This document shows positions 27,806-36,463 of a stretch of 64,000 nucleotides of DNA, piece by piece. The DNA lies in the NCBI GenBank assembly GCA_900637705.1, contig LR134390.1, positions 372,001 through 436,000 on the forward strand, read 5' to 3'. Both the position numbers and the translations under genes were made by a program. Positions within the stretch are counted from its first letter, which is position 1, and the number at the start of each line of letters is the position of its first letter. The notes beneath the pieces are model-generated. The model saw only the letters and a list, made by a program, of their open reading frames with translations, searched no databases and was not told the origin of the DNA. This stretch comes from Fusobacterium varium (GTDB lineage Bacteria > Fusobacteriota > Fusobacteriia > Fusobacteriales > Fusobacteriaceae).

Positions 27806-27865
27806 TTATGATATGAGTAGTATATATGTATATATTGTAACTATTTTTAAAGTGTTGCTTAACAT
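27806..27865 (-). CDS. Possible 19-residue leader peptide
   Basis: An ATG at 27863-27865 with AAGGAG seven bases upstream starts a 19-codon frame, MLSNTLKIVTIYTYILLIS, ending in TAA. It lies between the promoter at 27907-27935 and the hairpin/terminator at 27661-27763. Placement and ribosome site fit a leader peptide of an attenuator. There is no simple run of one amino acid, though Ile, Thr and Tyr are frequent. It could also be a chance frame. Confidence 0.4.
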   Translation of the reverse strand: MLSNTLKIVTIYTYILLIS

Positions 27866-27906
27866 AACTAACTCCTTTTTTAATTAAAATTTTGTTTATG
27901 GTATTA

Positions 27907-27956
27907 ATAGTACTACTTTTTTTATTATGTGTCAATATTTTTTTATTGTAGTACTA
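27907..27956 (-). promoter_or_regulatory. Promoter with paired operator-like repeats for the peptide-binding/GGT operon
   Basis: Minus-strand TTGACA (27930-27935), 17-base spacer, TACTAT (27907-27912). The nonamer TAGTACTAC at 27908-27916 (plus strand) overlaps the -10, and its perfect inverse GTAGTACTA at 27948-27956 lies just upstream of the -35, centres 40 bases apart. Each is itself built on the palindrome AGTACT. A looping or paired-dimer repressor is suggested. The upstream copy overlaps the end of the DUF554 gene. Confidence 0.7.
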
Positions 27957-28640
27957 AAAAAATGATACAATAACTTTATATATAATAGGAATAAATAATG
28001 CAGGCATAAGATTTCCTATTTTTATATTTTTATTAAATAAAAGATTTATTCCTAATCCTATCATCATCAAGCCTCCCACAACAGATATTTGATTAATGAC
28101 AGCATCATCTAATCCACTTTTTATAAAGAAGGCAAAGAGAAATATAGAACCTTGATAAACAAATACTGTAGCTGCAGAAAATAAAACACCTATTCCATAT
28201 TTTGAGGAAAAAATAAGAGAAGATACTCCGTCAAGAAGTGCCTTTATAAAAAGTATTTCATTGTTTCCAGAAAGACCACTTTTTATAGAACCTACAATAG
28301 CCATTGCTCCTACATTAAACATTATGCTTGTAGTAACAAAACCTTTAACTATGTCATTATTATCGCTTTTAGAAAATTTTTTTTCTAAATAAACTCCAAG
28401 CATAGTAAGTCTTTCATCAATTCTTAGAAGTTCTCCAATAATTCCTCCAACAACCATAAATAGTATTATAAGCATACCATTATTAAAGTTTATTCCATCT
28501 TTTATTCCTAAGGTTAATATAGAAAGTCCCATAGAAGTCATTATTATATCTTTTATTCTATCAGGAATACCTTTTTTCAACCACATACCAAGTAGGCTTC
28601 CAAGAACAATAGAAGCTGTATTTACAATATTTCCCAGCAT
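27954..28640 (-). CDS. DUF554 family membrane protein (YdfK-like)
   Basis: A 228-residue protein with about six to seven membrane segments. It starts MLGNIVNTASIVLGSLLGMWLKKGIPDRI and contains LGIKDGINFNNGMLIILFMVVGGIIGELLRIDERL, the recognisable DUF554 pattern of glycine-rich helices followed by an acidic/basic loop. Function is unknown in all bacteria I know of. GGGGAAAAATG supports the start. It follows the HAD phosphatase gene by 23 bases in the same direction, likely a two-gene operon. The last codons overlap an operator-like repeat of the next operon. Confidence 0.85.
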   Translation of the reverse strand: MLGNIVNTASIVLGSLLGMWLKKGIPDRIKDIIMTSMGLSILTLGIKDGINFNNGMLIILFMVVGGIIGELLRIDERLTMLGVYLEKKFSKSDNNDIVKGFVTTSIMFNVGAMAIVGSIKSGLSGNNEILFIKALLDGVSSLIFSSKYGIGVLFSAATVFVYQGSIFLFAFFIKSGLDDAVINQISVVGGLMMIGLGINLLFNKNIKIGNLMPALFIPIIYKVIVSFF

Positions 28641-28663
28641 TTTTCCCCTCCAATAATATAAGT

Positions 28664-29440
28664 TTAAAGTTTAAAAAATTTTTCTAGATACAGTGCTACA
28701 CCATTTTCAATATTTTTAGGTGCAGTATTATTTATTTCTTTTTTTACAATATCTTGAGCATTTTCCATGGCTACAGGGTGCCCAACTTTTTTAAGCATAT
28801 CAAGATCATTTTCTCCATCACCGAAAGCCATGACTCTTTCCATTTCTATTCCTAATTGCTGAGCAATAATTTTAAGTGCATTTCCTTTGCTACACTCTTT
28901 AGGAACTATATCTATACATTCAGGATCAGAAATAGTTATTTCTACTACATTAGAAAATTTTTCTCGCAACTCTTTATTTATTCTAAGGATAATATCTGCC
29001 TCTTCTACTATTATTATTTTATGAAGAGCAGGACATTCTTCAATATCTCCAAGAATATGTTCTATAAAATCAGTTCTTCTACTATAGTCAGTTTTATCAT
29101 ATTCATCTCTATAAAAATCATCATCTATAAATCCGTTATATGCCACTTTTCTATCTCTCAAAAGTTTTATTATATTTTGAGAAATTTTTTTATCGATAAC
29201 TTTTTCAAATATACTATTTTCTTTTTTATCATATATATTAGCACCGTTATTACAAATAAGATAGATATCTAATCCTATGTCTTTTTTTAGTTTTATGGCA
29301 GATGCAGGACCTCTTCCTGTAGCTATAGCAAATTCAATTCCATTATTAACTAATTTTTTTATAATTGATTTTGTATAATCAGTAATTTGACTTTTTGTAT
29401 CTAGTAGAGTCCCGTCTAAATCTGATACAACTAATTTCAT
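28664..29440 (-). CDS. Cof-type HAD-IIB sugar-phosphate phosphatase
   Basis: A 258-residue HAD-superfamily hydrolase. The nucleophile motif is VVSDLDGTLLDTK near the start (Asp8), the cap is of the IIB type, and the final metal-binding motif is VMAFGDGENDLDMLKKVGHPVAMENA. Members dephosphorylate sugar phosphates, pyridoxal phosphate or flavin precursors; the substrate cannot be told from sequence. CAGGGGG precedes the ATG at 29440. It is co-directional with DUF554, 23 bases apart. Confidence 0.93.
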   Translation of the reverse strand: MKLVVSDLDGTLLDTKSQITDYTKSIIKKLVNNGIEFAIATGRGPASAIKLKKDIGLDIYLICNNGANIYDKKENSIFEKVIDKKISQNIIKLLRDRKVAYNGFIDDDFYRDEYDKTDYSRRTDFIEHILGDIEECPALHKIIIVEEADIILRINKELREKFSNVVEITISDPECIDIVPKECSKGNALKIIAQQLGIEMERVMAFGDGENDLDMLKKVGHPVAMENAQDIVKKEINNTAPKNIENGVALYLEKFFKL

Positions 29441-29548
29441 TTTTTGTTTCCCCCTGTTCCAAATCTGATTTATTTTTTAATATTTTAGTTATATTCTACT
29501 CTATTATGATAGTGAATGTAAAGAGAACAATTATTTGAAAAAATAAAA

Positions 29549-29579
29549 AAGAGATTTAAAAATTACTTTTAAATCTCTT
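29549..29579 (-). terminator. Terminator after the Spy-like gene
   Basis: GAGATTTAAAA (29551-29561) pairs with TTTTAAATCTC (29567-29577), followed by T6 on the minus strand. It closes the DUF4132/two-component operon. Confidence 0.85.
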
Positions 29580-29606
29580 GATTAATAGGTATAAATTTTT
29601 TATTAA

Positions 29607-29942
29607 TTATTGTGGTTTATTTGCAAGATTTTGGTTGTATTCAACTCTTGATTTCATAACTGAAGTTCTCATTCTTCCATGTTCATTAGCAATTTCAGTA
29701 TTTAATTTTTCAACTCTATTCCAATCTGGTTTATCTTTAACAAGTTCTTTTCTAATTTCTAATTTTTTTTCATCTATAACAAGCTTTGATCTTTCCATTT
29801 CAGGACTTCTTTTAAATCCAGTTTGATTTACTCCTGAACCACAATATGTAGATCCAGAGTGCATATTATTTTGATGTCCTCTTGCAAATGCAGTAGCTCC
29901 TAAAGCAAATATCATAATTCCTATTATTGTAAATTTTTTCAT
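29607..29942 (-). CDS. Small Spy/CpxP-like periplasmic protein
   Basis: The start is the ATG at 29942 after GGAGGACGATA; a longer upstream frame lacks a ribosome site. The 111-residue protein has a signal peptide (KKFTIIGIMIFALGATAFA), then a His/Asn/Gly segment and a charged helical part, EMERSKLVIDEKKLEIRKELVKDKPDWNRVEKLNTEIANEHGRMRTSV, resembling the anti-parallel helices of Spy/CpxP/ZraP chaperones. Such proteins guard against envelope stress or metal. It follows the histidine kinase by 58 bases, which fits a stress-response circuit, but no LTxxQ motif is evident. Confidence 0.7.
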   Translation of the reverse strand: MKKFTIIGIMIFALGATAFARGHQNNMHSGSTYCGSGVNQTGFKRSPEMERSKLVIDEKKLEIRKELVKDKPDWNRVEKLNTEIANEHGRMRTSVMKSRVEYNQNLANKPQ

Positions 29943-30000
29943 AATTATCGTCCTCCATATTATTTTGTTCTTTTTTATGTAACAAAATAATATCATGTGA

Positions 30001-31324
30001 TTATGACCTCAGTATGTCAAACCAAAAAGTAAATTTTTTATCTTTTAATTGAATACCACAGGAAATTTTATTTAATTCCATGATTTTTTTTACAATTGAG
30101 AGTCCTAGTCCATTTCCTTCTATACTTAATTCATTTGCATTATCACCACGGGAAAAAGGTTCCCATAACTTAGAAATATCCCCAGTTCCACCTCCATCAA
30201 TGCTGTTCTCAATATATATTCTTCCATTAATTTCATAAACTAAAATAACATCGTTTTCTTTAGAATATTTTAAAGCATTTTGAATAATATTATCAAATGC
30301 TATTTTAAATATTTTTATATCACAAAAAACTTTCTGTTCTTTAAGTTTTATATTCCATTCTATATCTTTTTCAAGTTCCAGCATTTCATATTTTTCAATA
30401 CTTTGCTTTAGAATGGATAAGATATTAACTTCGGACATATTTAACTTTATTCCAGGAGAAGAAAGACGCGAAATAGTAAGAAGATTTCCAACTAATTCAT
30501 TCATATCCATACTTTCCTTTGCTATCGCTTTATAATATTTAGATTTGTCATAGTCATTTTTTACAACTCCATTGATGAGAGCTTGAGCATAAGTGCTGAT
30601 AACCGTAATAGGAGTCCTTAATTCATGAGAAGCATTTGAAGCAAAAGCTCTTAAATTTTCAATAGAAAGAGAAAGGTTGTCAGACATTTTATCAATGCTC
30701 TGACTTAATTCTTCGATTTCATCTCCACTTTCAATTTCAGCTTTTTCAGAAAAATCTAATATAGATATTTTACCAGCTACTCTATTTAATTTTTTATATT
30801 TTTAGTTATTTGCTTAGAAAAAATTCTTCCAATTATCATACTGAGAAGAACTGATGTTATAGTTGTAAGAATATTAAATACATACATTTCATGTTTATGT
30901 GCACTCATGACAGATAAAGAGGTTCTCAAAGCTAATATACGACCATCTGGAAGAGGCTCGTTATATATAAGAAGCTTTATATTTGTTCTTGAAATACTTG
31001 TAATATTGAAACCAGTAGAAGGGGAATCATTATTATGCATATCCTCTCTTCTTCCTCGCATTTTATGCATACTATTTTTTTAAGAACTGCTATATCTATT
31101 CCTTCTTTATCTCTAAGATCTTCTACATATTCTTTAAAAATTTCTTCATCAGATAAAAGAGATTTAGAAATATCAACAGCTTCTAACATTTTTTCTTTTT
31201 TTCTATAGACGTAAAAGTCATCAAGAAAAAATATATTTAACATATATCCAGTAAGAACAGTAAAGATAACTATAAAAATTGAAAAGATAAAAATCTTTTG
31301 AAAGAAATTAATTTTTATTTTCAT
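30001..31324 (-). CDS. Sensor histidine kinase, envelope two-component system (frame broken twice)
   Basis: Starts at the ATG 31322-31324 inside the end of the response regulator gene. A first membrane segment (IFIFSIFIVIFTVLTGYMLNIFF) leads to a periplasmic sensor, a second segment (FNILTTITSVLLSMIIG) to a HAMP region, then the H box FASNASHELRTPITVISTYAQ and ATPase motifs NLLTISRL, NIIQNALKYS and GNGLGLSIVKKI. Breaks in T7 at 31075-31081 and T6 at 30790-30795 are each repaired by one base; the restored length is about 441 residues. It probably phosphorylates the OmpR-type regulator overlapping its start. The G1/D box is weak (EPFSRGDNA...). Confidence 0.82.
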
Positions 31325-31972
31325 CAAATATGTACCCCATTCCTCTTATAGTCTTTATCATATCACTGTAATCTCCCAATTTTTTTCTAAGTCTTTTTAC
31401 TAAAGTATCTACTACTCTGTCATCACCTTCAAAATCAAAACCCCAGACTTCGTTTAAGAGAACATCTCTTGAAAAAATTATTCCTTTATTTTTTATAAGG
31501 TATTCTAGAAATTGAATTTCTCTTCTTGTGAGTTCAATATTTTCTCCATTTACTACAAGCTCACCACTTCGGAAATCAAAAGAAAGATTACTAAATTTAT
31601 AAGAGCTGTTTTCATCTATTTTAAGTATTTTTTTTATTTTTATATTTAAAACTTTCAGACTGAAAGGTTTTGTAATATAATCATCAGCTCCAATGCTTAA
31701 ACCTTTTAACTCATCAATTTCAGAATCTCTAGCAGTCATCATTATTATAGGAATATTAGATTCTCTTCTTATATTTTGGCAAACTTCCCAACCATTCATT
31801 TTAGGAAGGTTTATATCAAGTAATATAAGATCAGGATTATGTTCATAAAACATTTCCAATGCAGTTTCCCCATCTAAAGCTTTAAAAGTAATAAAATCTT
31901 CTTCTACTAAAGTATCTTCAATTACTTTTATTAAATTTTTTCATCTTCCACTATTAATATTTTTTTAGTCAT
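31308..31972 (-). CDS. OmpR-family response regulator (frame broken at 31936-31941)
   Basis: The ATG at 31970-31972 overlaps the end of the DUF4132 gene by eight bases. MTKKILIVEDE stops at once; one added base in the T6 run at 31936-31941 restores a 221-residue regulator. The receiver domain has the acidic pocket (VEDE), phosphoryl Asp in LILLDINLPKMNGWE, and KPFSLKVL; the winged-helix DNA-binding domain has LTRREIQFLEYLIKNKG and RVVDTLVKRLRKKLG...IKTIRGMGYIF. It overlaps the kinase gene by 17 bases. Its likely targets are this operon and the Spy-like gene. Confidence 0.87.
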
Positions 31973-34900
31973 ATTTTATCTCCACATTACTTTTTTTACT
32001 ATTAGAATAATTAAAAATATGATTTAAATCATATAAAATATTTGATAGAATTCTAACAGGTATTTTTGAAAAAGATTCAGCTTTATTTTCTTGAAGGTTA
32101 AGAAAAGTTATAGAAGAAATGTATGCTGTTTTTTCACTGTTAGAAATAGTAAGTTTATATTTAATTTCTAATTTAATAACTAGATTATCTTGAATATAAG
32201 GTTTGATAAAAGTATTTTCATCAAGATTTTCCCAGTTGTGATTAATAAGAAATTCATATAGAACATTATAATAAAGATATGTGTCAAGAAAATGAATTAG
32301 CTCTTTTTTATAAGCTTCTTTATTTTTTAAAACATAAGTTTTCATATCAAGTTGTTTAAATTCTTGAATAATATCATTACTTTTAAAATAATCTTTAAAT
32401 CTTTTTATAACATCAGATGGCATATCTATAGGGTGTGCTATTTTAACTTTATTGGATTTAGTAATTGAAATTTTTTTGTTATCTAAGGTTATAAAAGAAT
32501 CTCCTTTTACAAATGCATAGATACTTTCATCTATTTCAAATATAATATTTTTTACAACTAAAGATGTTAAAGGATTTTTTCCAGCAGCAAAAATTTCAGA
32601 AGGAACTAATTCTCCTCTTGTGTGCATAGAATGTTTTAGATACTCTACTAAATCTTTTATTAGAATATTATAATTTTGTACAGCTTCATAAGCTTTCATT
32701 ATATATTTTTCTTTTTGATAATTGATTATTTCTTCATAGTTATAATTTTTAAGAACAAGTTTATTTGGAGGAACTAAAGCAATATATAGTGATGGTTGAT
32801 TCTCTTTTTTTAAAAATGTTCTTAATAAAGGGTGATATTCTTTGTCTAAACTTAGTTCTAGAAATGCTCTTGATGAAAAACCTATATTATCTAAAAAATT
32901 ATTTAATGCAATAATAGTTATTTCTAGCTGACCTTTAGTTAATAAATCAGAGGTTTTAGCATGATATCTAATAGTGTCATAAATATTTTCAAGTGGTTTA
33001 TCAGGAAATTTTTTGTAATTAATAAGAGAATAACAAAGTAAGGCCTTTTTATTCTGTTTTTTTACCTCTTTTTCTAATGATTCAATATCTTTAAAATTAA
33101 AAATACCAGATAATGACGCAGTAAATCTTTCAAAAGGTTCAGACTTAGAAAATTTCTTTTTATAGGAATCATAGATTTGCTCAAACTCTAATTCTCCCAT
33201 TAAATTATATAGTCTTTTAAACCATTTAATATCAAATCTTCCTTTTTCAAATTCTTCAGGTTTTATTGAAGTGTATTTAAGAAGAGTCATTCTATTTTCA
33301 AAACTTCTCTCATAGTTTAAATGAGTCTTAAAAAAACAATGAACTTCATCTAAATATTGACAATTAAGATATTCAGATAATAATGGCCTCCATTTAAGAA
33401 TATGAATTGCTGTAAGCAATAAAAGATTTTTTAAAGAATAAGGATTATCTAATAATAAAATTAGTTCTTTTATATCTTTTATTGTATCAGTTGCAGCAGG
33501 TTGAGAGATAGAAAGAAAATAGTTTAAAGTATCTTTTTTAGACAATGATTTTAATGAAAAATCATAGACTATTTCTATTCTTTCATATTCCATAATTTCC
33601 AATATAGAGAAAAGCAGAGATATTCCTTCTATTTTTTTTATAGCAGGAACTAGATGAGTGAGTTCACTCCTTTTAGATTCACCTTTTCTATTTATTTCTA
33701 GTTTAACTATAGTAGAAATTATTTTAGATTCAGCTTCAGGATCAAAGGAATATTTTTTTCTTTCTTCTGGAGGTAAATTAAGGAAACTTGAAAGTTGATT
33801 AAAACTATTTTCTCTTTCAAGAAGTTCTTTATATACCTCATCTGCTGGAATCAACTTCATACTAAAGGCTTTTAAAAAATAAATTATATCTAACTTTTTC
33901 AATTGATACATGCTTTTACAGTAAAAAACATAGTAAGTAAAGAAAAAAGTTCTAAACATATTTATATTATTTAATTCTTTGTCAGATATAATATCAAATA
34001 AAGCTTTCATGAAATCAATTATTTCAGTGTTTAGGTATGCTTCTTTAGATAAACTTTCAAAAAAACAATTTATTATATCCATTTTCATATTAAATATTTC
34101 TTTTGTGTCAAATTTAGAATATAGATTATTTATTTTTTTTAATAATTTTTGAGGAGTACACTCTTTTTTTCTTGCAAGAATTGATATTTTTTCCATTTTT
34201 TCTATGTTAAAACTATTTGTTATAAAAAGTGAAAACACAGAATGAACCCTGCTCTCTTGTTTAGAATCTAAATCGAAAAAAACTTCAAACCTTAAAGCAA
34301 AATCTATTTCAAGCAAATTATTTAATGGAAGAAGTTGTAAGAAATTTTCCACAGAGGAATTAATTATTTCAGCTTCAAATTCTTCCAAATTTAAGTTGAA
34401 AAAATCTTTAATAGAAGGAATTTCAGAAATAATTACATCTTCAGGCTCAAATAAAAAAGGAGCTTTTTGTGAGTCATATATTCTAAATCCACTTTTTTTA
34501 ATAGATTTTTGTAGATAATTTTTTTCTTTTTCTGGGGTTATTTCAGTTTCTTTAGGAGAGGCCTTTGCTTTTTTTCGCCTCATAGAAGCTTCTTCTTTCT
34601 TTTTCTTATAACTTTCAAGGTAATGAGGAAAAGTATTATCCTTTCTAAGACGTTTTAGAAATGTTTCTGCTGCCTCTTTTTTTAAAGGATTATTTTTAGT
34701 AAGAATAATTTCACTTACTATTTCTAACATCAAATCTCTTTGAAAATCTAAAATATGTGAAGTTATTAATACTCTATGTGAATTTTTTACAGAAGCATCA
34801 AAAAGATTTATGACAGCTTCTTTTTCTTCAGAAGAAAGGGATACTTTAGATGATTTTATATAAAAAACTGCTCTTTCTTTTAAAAGTGAAGAACCTTCTT

Positions 34901-36329
34901 TTAGAAGAAAAAGAACAAAATTTCTTTGTTTTTCGCTTCTTTCTTCTTTTATAAAGTGAGTTAGAAAGAAAAGCATTACTTCATCAGTTGAATGTATTAC
35001 AATATCACAAAGTCTATCAATTTTTTCTTCTGGATAATTATCATAAGCAACAATATCAAAAAGTTTATAAAATATACCTTCTGGATCTTTTATATATTCA
35101 GACCAACAAAATGGTTTTTCATAAGAATATAGATATTGATGCATATCGATTGCTAATTTATAGAATATTTCAAAGTGTTTATTCAAAGTTTTCTTATCTT
35201 TAAAAAATGTATCATCATAAAGAAGCGTCATTTCTCTCTGAGTTTTAAGTGAATATTTAAATGCAGTTATACGATTAGGATAAGAAATATGAGTTATATA
35301 ATTTTGAACAACATAATAAGCATATAGAGGATTAACTTTCTTTTTCATTCTATGCATTGCAGCTTCTCTTCTTTCCTCATCAGTTCCAATTAAATAAAGG
35401 TAATGAAGAGCGTTAAGAACCTCCATATTATTTTTACTATCGTTAAATAAAAAAATCTTTTTTTTCATTGTAGGAAAATCTTTTAATCCTTCAGCCCAAA
35501 GAGAGAAGAAAATATATTCAGACTCATTTCCTTGAGAATAAATAAAATTTCTTTTCTTTTTATCAATAAGGACATCATTTATTATTATAAAAAATAATTT
35601 TACTTCTTCAGGAGATGAAAACTTTAATTCAATACCAGTCCAACCAGCTATAGCCTCTATAACTTCATTAGAAGAAAATAGTTTTTTATTTAAAATAAAA
35701 CTTATGAGAGTTTTGAATGCCTCAATATTTCCTCGGTCAGCATTAGTTAGAATATTTTTTTTTAATTTACTATTTACAGTTTTTTTAGGAAGAAGCTCAA
35801 ATAATTTCAAATAAAGAGAATAATCAGAGCTTTTTATTATACCTCTGATTATATCAGTTGTAATATTATCTTTTTCACTTTTTATATATGTTGATAATAA
35901 AAGTAAAAGTTCATTGTTTTTATTATCAATTTCATAAGCAATTATATCTTCAAGAGAATAATTTTTAGAAATATTATCTGGTGTAATAAGAGTCATAATA
36001 TTAAAATCATTTTGCCATACCTTCAATAAGTACCATAATTTAAACATTGCAGGCTGAATATAAAGCTCCATATTATTTTTATCTCTAAAAGCTGGTTTTA
36101 AAGGGTCAACTTCATAAGTGAAATTTAATGTATTTCCCCATATAGTTTTTAGTATTTTAATAAATTTTTGACCATAAAGAGTTTCAAGTTCTTTAAAAAG
36201 AGAACTGTGAAACATATCTAAAATAGAAGAGCAATTCTCTTCAAGTATCAAATTTTTAATAAAATTAAAAAAAGAACTTTTATTTTTTAATTTTTGGTCT
36301 AATTCAAGTTGTAATTCATTAATGTTCAC
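31965..36329 (-). CDS. Giant DUF4132 (MolR/YehI-like) protein
   Basis: GGAGGG followed by GTG at 36327-36329 gives a 1454-residue protein; a TTG at 36341 would overlap the ribosome site. It is mostly alpha-helical with HEAT-like patches, a Lys/Glu-rich coiled segment at about 560-600 (KKKKEEASMRRKKAKASPKE), and near residue 1310 the stretch KIAHPIDMPSDVIKRFKDYF...EFKQLDMKTYVL, similar to the DUF4132 core (HP...W...QPF.QL.R). No catalytic motif or signal is seen. The function of DUF4132 is unknown. The end overlaps the response regulator by eight bases, so translation is coupled. The 4.4 kb frame is unbroken although its neighbours are not. Confidence 0.75.
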   Translation of the reverse strand: MNINELQLELDQKLKNKSSFFNFIKNLILEENCSSILDMFHSSLFKELETLYGQKFIKILKTIWGNTLNFTYEVDPLKPAFRDKNNMELYIQPAMFKLWYLLKVWQNDFNIMTLITPDNISKNYSLEDIIAYEIDNKNNELLLLLSTYIKSEKDNITTDIIRGIIKSSDYSLYLKLFELLPKKTVNSKLKKNILTNADRGNIEAFKTLISFILNKKLFSSNEVIEAIAGWTGIELKFSSPEEVKLFFIIINDVLIDKKKRNFIYSQGNESEYIFFSLWAEGLKDFPTMKKKIFLFNDSKNNMEVLNALHYLYLIGTDEERREAAMHRMKKKVNPLYAYYVVQNYITHISYPNRITAFKYSLKTQREMTLLYDDTFFKDKKTLNKHFEIFYKLAIDMHQYLYSYEKPFCWSEYIKDPEGIFYKLFDIVAYDNYPEEKIDRLCDIVIHSTDEVMLFFLTHFIKEERSEKQRNFVLFLLKEGSSLLKERAVFYIKSSKVSLSSEEKEAVINLFDASVKNSHRVLITSHILDFQRDLMLEIVSEIILTKNNPLKKEAAETFLKRLRKDNTFPHYLESYKKKKEEASMRRKKAKASPKETEITPEKEKNYLQKSIKKSGFRIYDSQKAPFLFEPEDVIISEIPSIKDFFNLNLEEFEAEIINSSVENFLQLLPLNNLLEIDFALRFEVFFDLDSKQESRVHSVFSLFITNSFNIEKMEKISILARKKECTPQKLLKKINNLYSKFDTKEIFNMKMDIINCFFESLSKEAYLNTEIIDFMKALFDIISDKELNNINMFRTFFFTYYVFYCKSMYQLKKLDIIYFLKAFSMKLIPADEVYKELLERENSFNQLSSFLNLPPEERKKYSFDPEAESKIISTIVKLEINRKGESKRSELTHLVPAIKKIEGISLLFSILEIMEYERIEIVYDFSLKSLSKKDTLNYFLSISQPAATDTIKDIKELILLLDNPYSLKNLLLLTAIHILKWRPLLSEYLNCQYLDEVHCFFKTHLNYERSFENRMTLLKYTSIKPEEFEKGRFDIKWFKRLYNLMGELEFEQIYDSYKKKFSKSEPFERFTASLSGIFNFKDIESLEKEVKKQNKKALLCYSLINYKKFPDKPLENIYDTIRYHAKTSDLLTKGQLEITIIALNNFLDNIGFSSRAFLELSLDKEYHPLLRTFLKKENQPSLYIALVPPNKLVLKNYNYEEIINYQKEKYIMKAYEAVQNYNILIKDLVEYLKHSMHTRGELVPSEIFAAGKNPLTSLVVKNIIFEIDESIYAFVKGDSFITLDNKKISITKSNKVKIAHPIDMPSDVIKRFKDYFKSNDIIQEFKQLDMKTYVLKNKEAYKKELIHFLDTYLYYNVLYEFLINHNWENLDENTFIKPYIQDNLVIKLEIKYKLTISNSEKTAYISSITFLNLQENKAESFSKIPVRILSNILYDLNHIFNYSNSKKSNVEIKYD

Positions 36330-36374
36330 TTTTCCCTCCAAAATTATTCTATAAATATTGTATTTATATAAAAT

Positions 36375-36383
36375 ATTATAGCA
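36375..36383 (-). promoter_or_regulatory. Extended -10 promoter of the DUF4132 operon
   Basis: Minus-strand TGCTATAAT, with TATAAT at 36375-36380 and the TG at 36382-36383, about 46 bases before the GTG start. No strong -35. Confidence 0.5.
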
Positions 36384-36411
36384 TAGAATAAATTATCCAT
36401 AAATAAAAAAT

Positions 36412-36450
36412 AAGAATACTTCAAATAATTTAATATTTAAAAGTATTCTT
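36412..36450 (-). terminator. Terminator of the AbgB/GltS/regulator operon
   Basis: AAGAATACTT and AAGTATTCTT (36412-36421 and 36441-36450) pair perfectly, followed by a T-rich tract on the minus strand, 14 bases past the regulator stop. Confidence 0.8.
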
Positions 36451-36463
36451 ATCTTAAATTTTG

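Noticed and set aside
27661-27865. T-box or known riboswitch before the lipoprotein gene
   Set aside because: No AGGGTGGNACCGCG-type T-box, nor purine, glycine or lysine riboswitch core was found by eye; described only as an attenuator-like leader.
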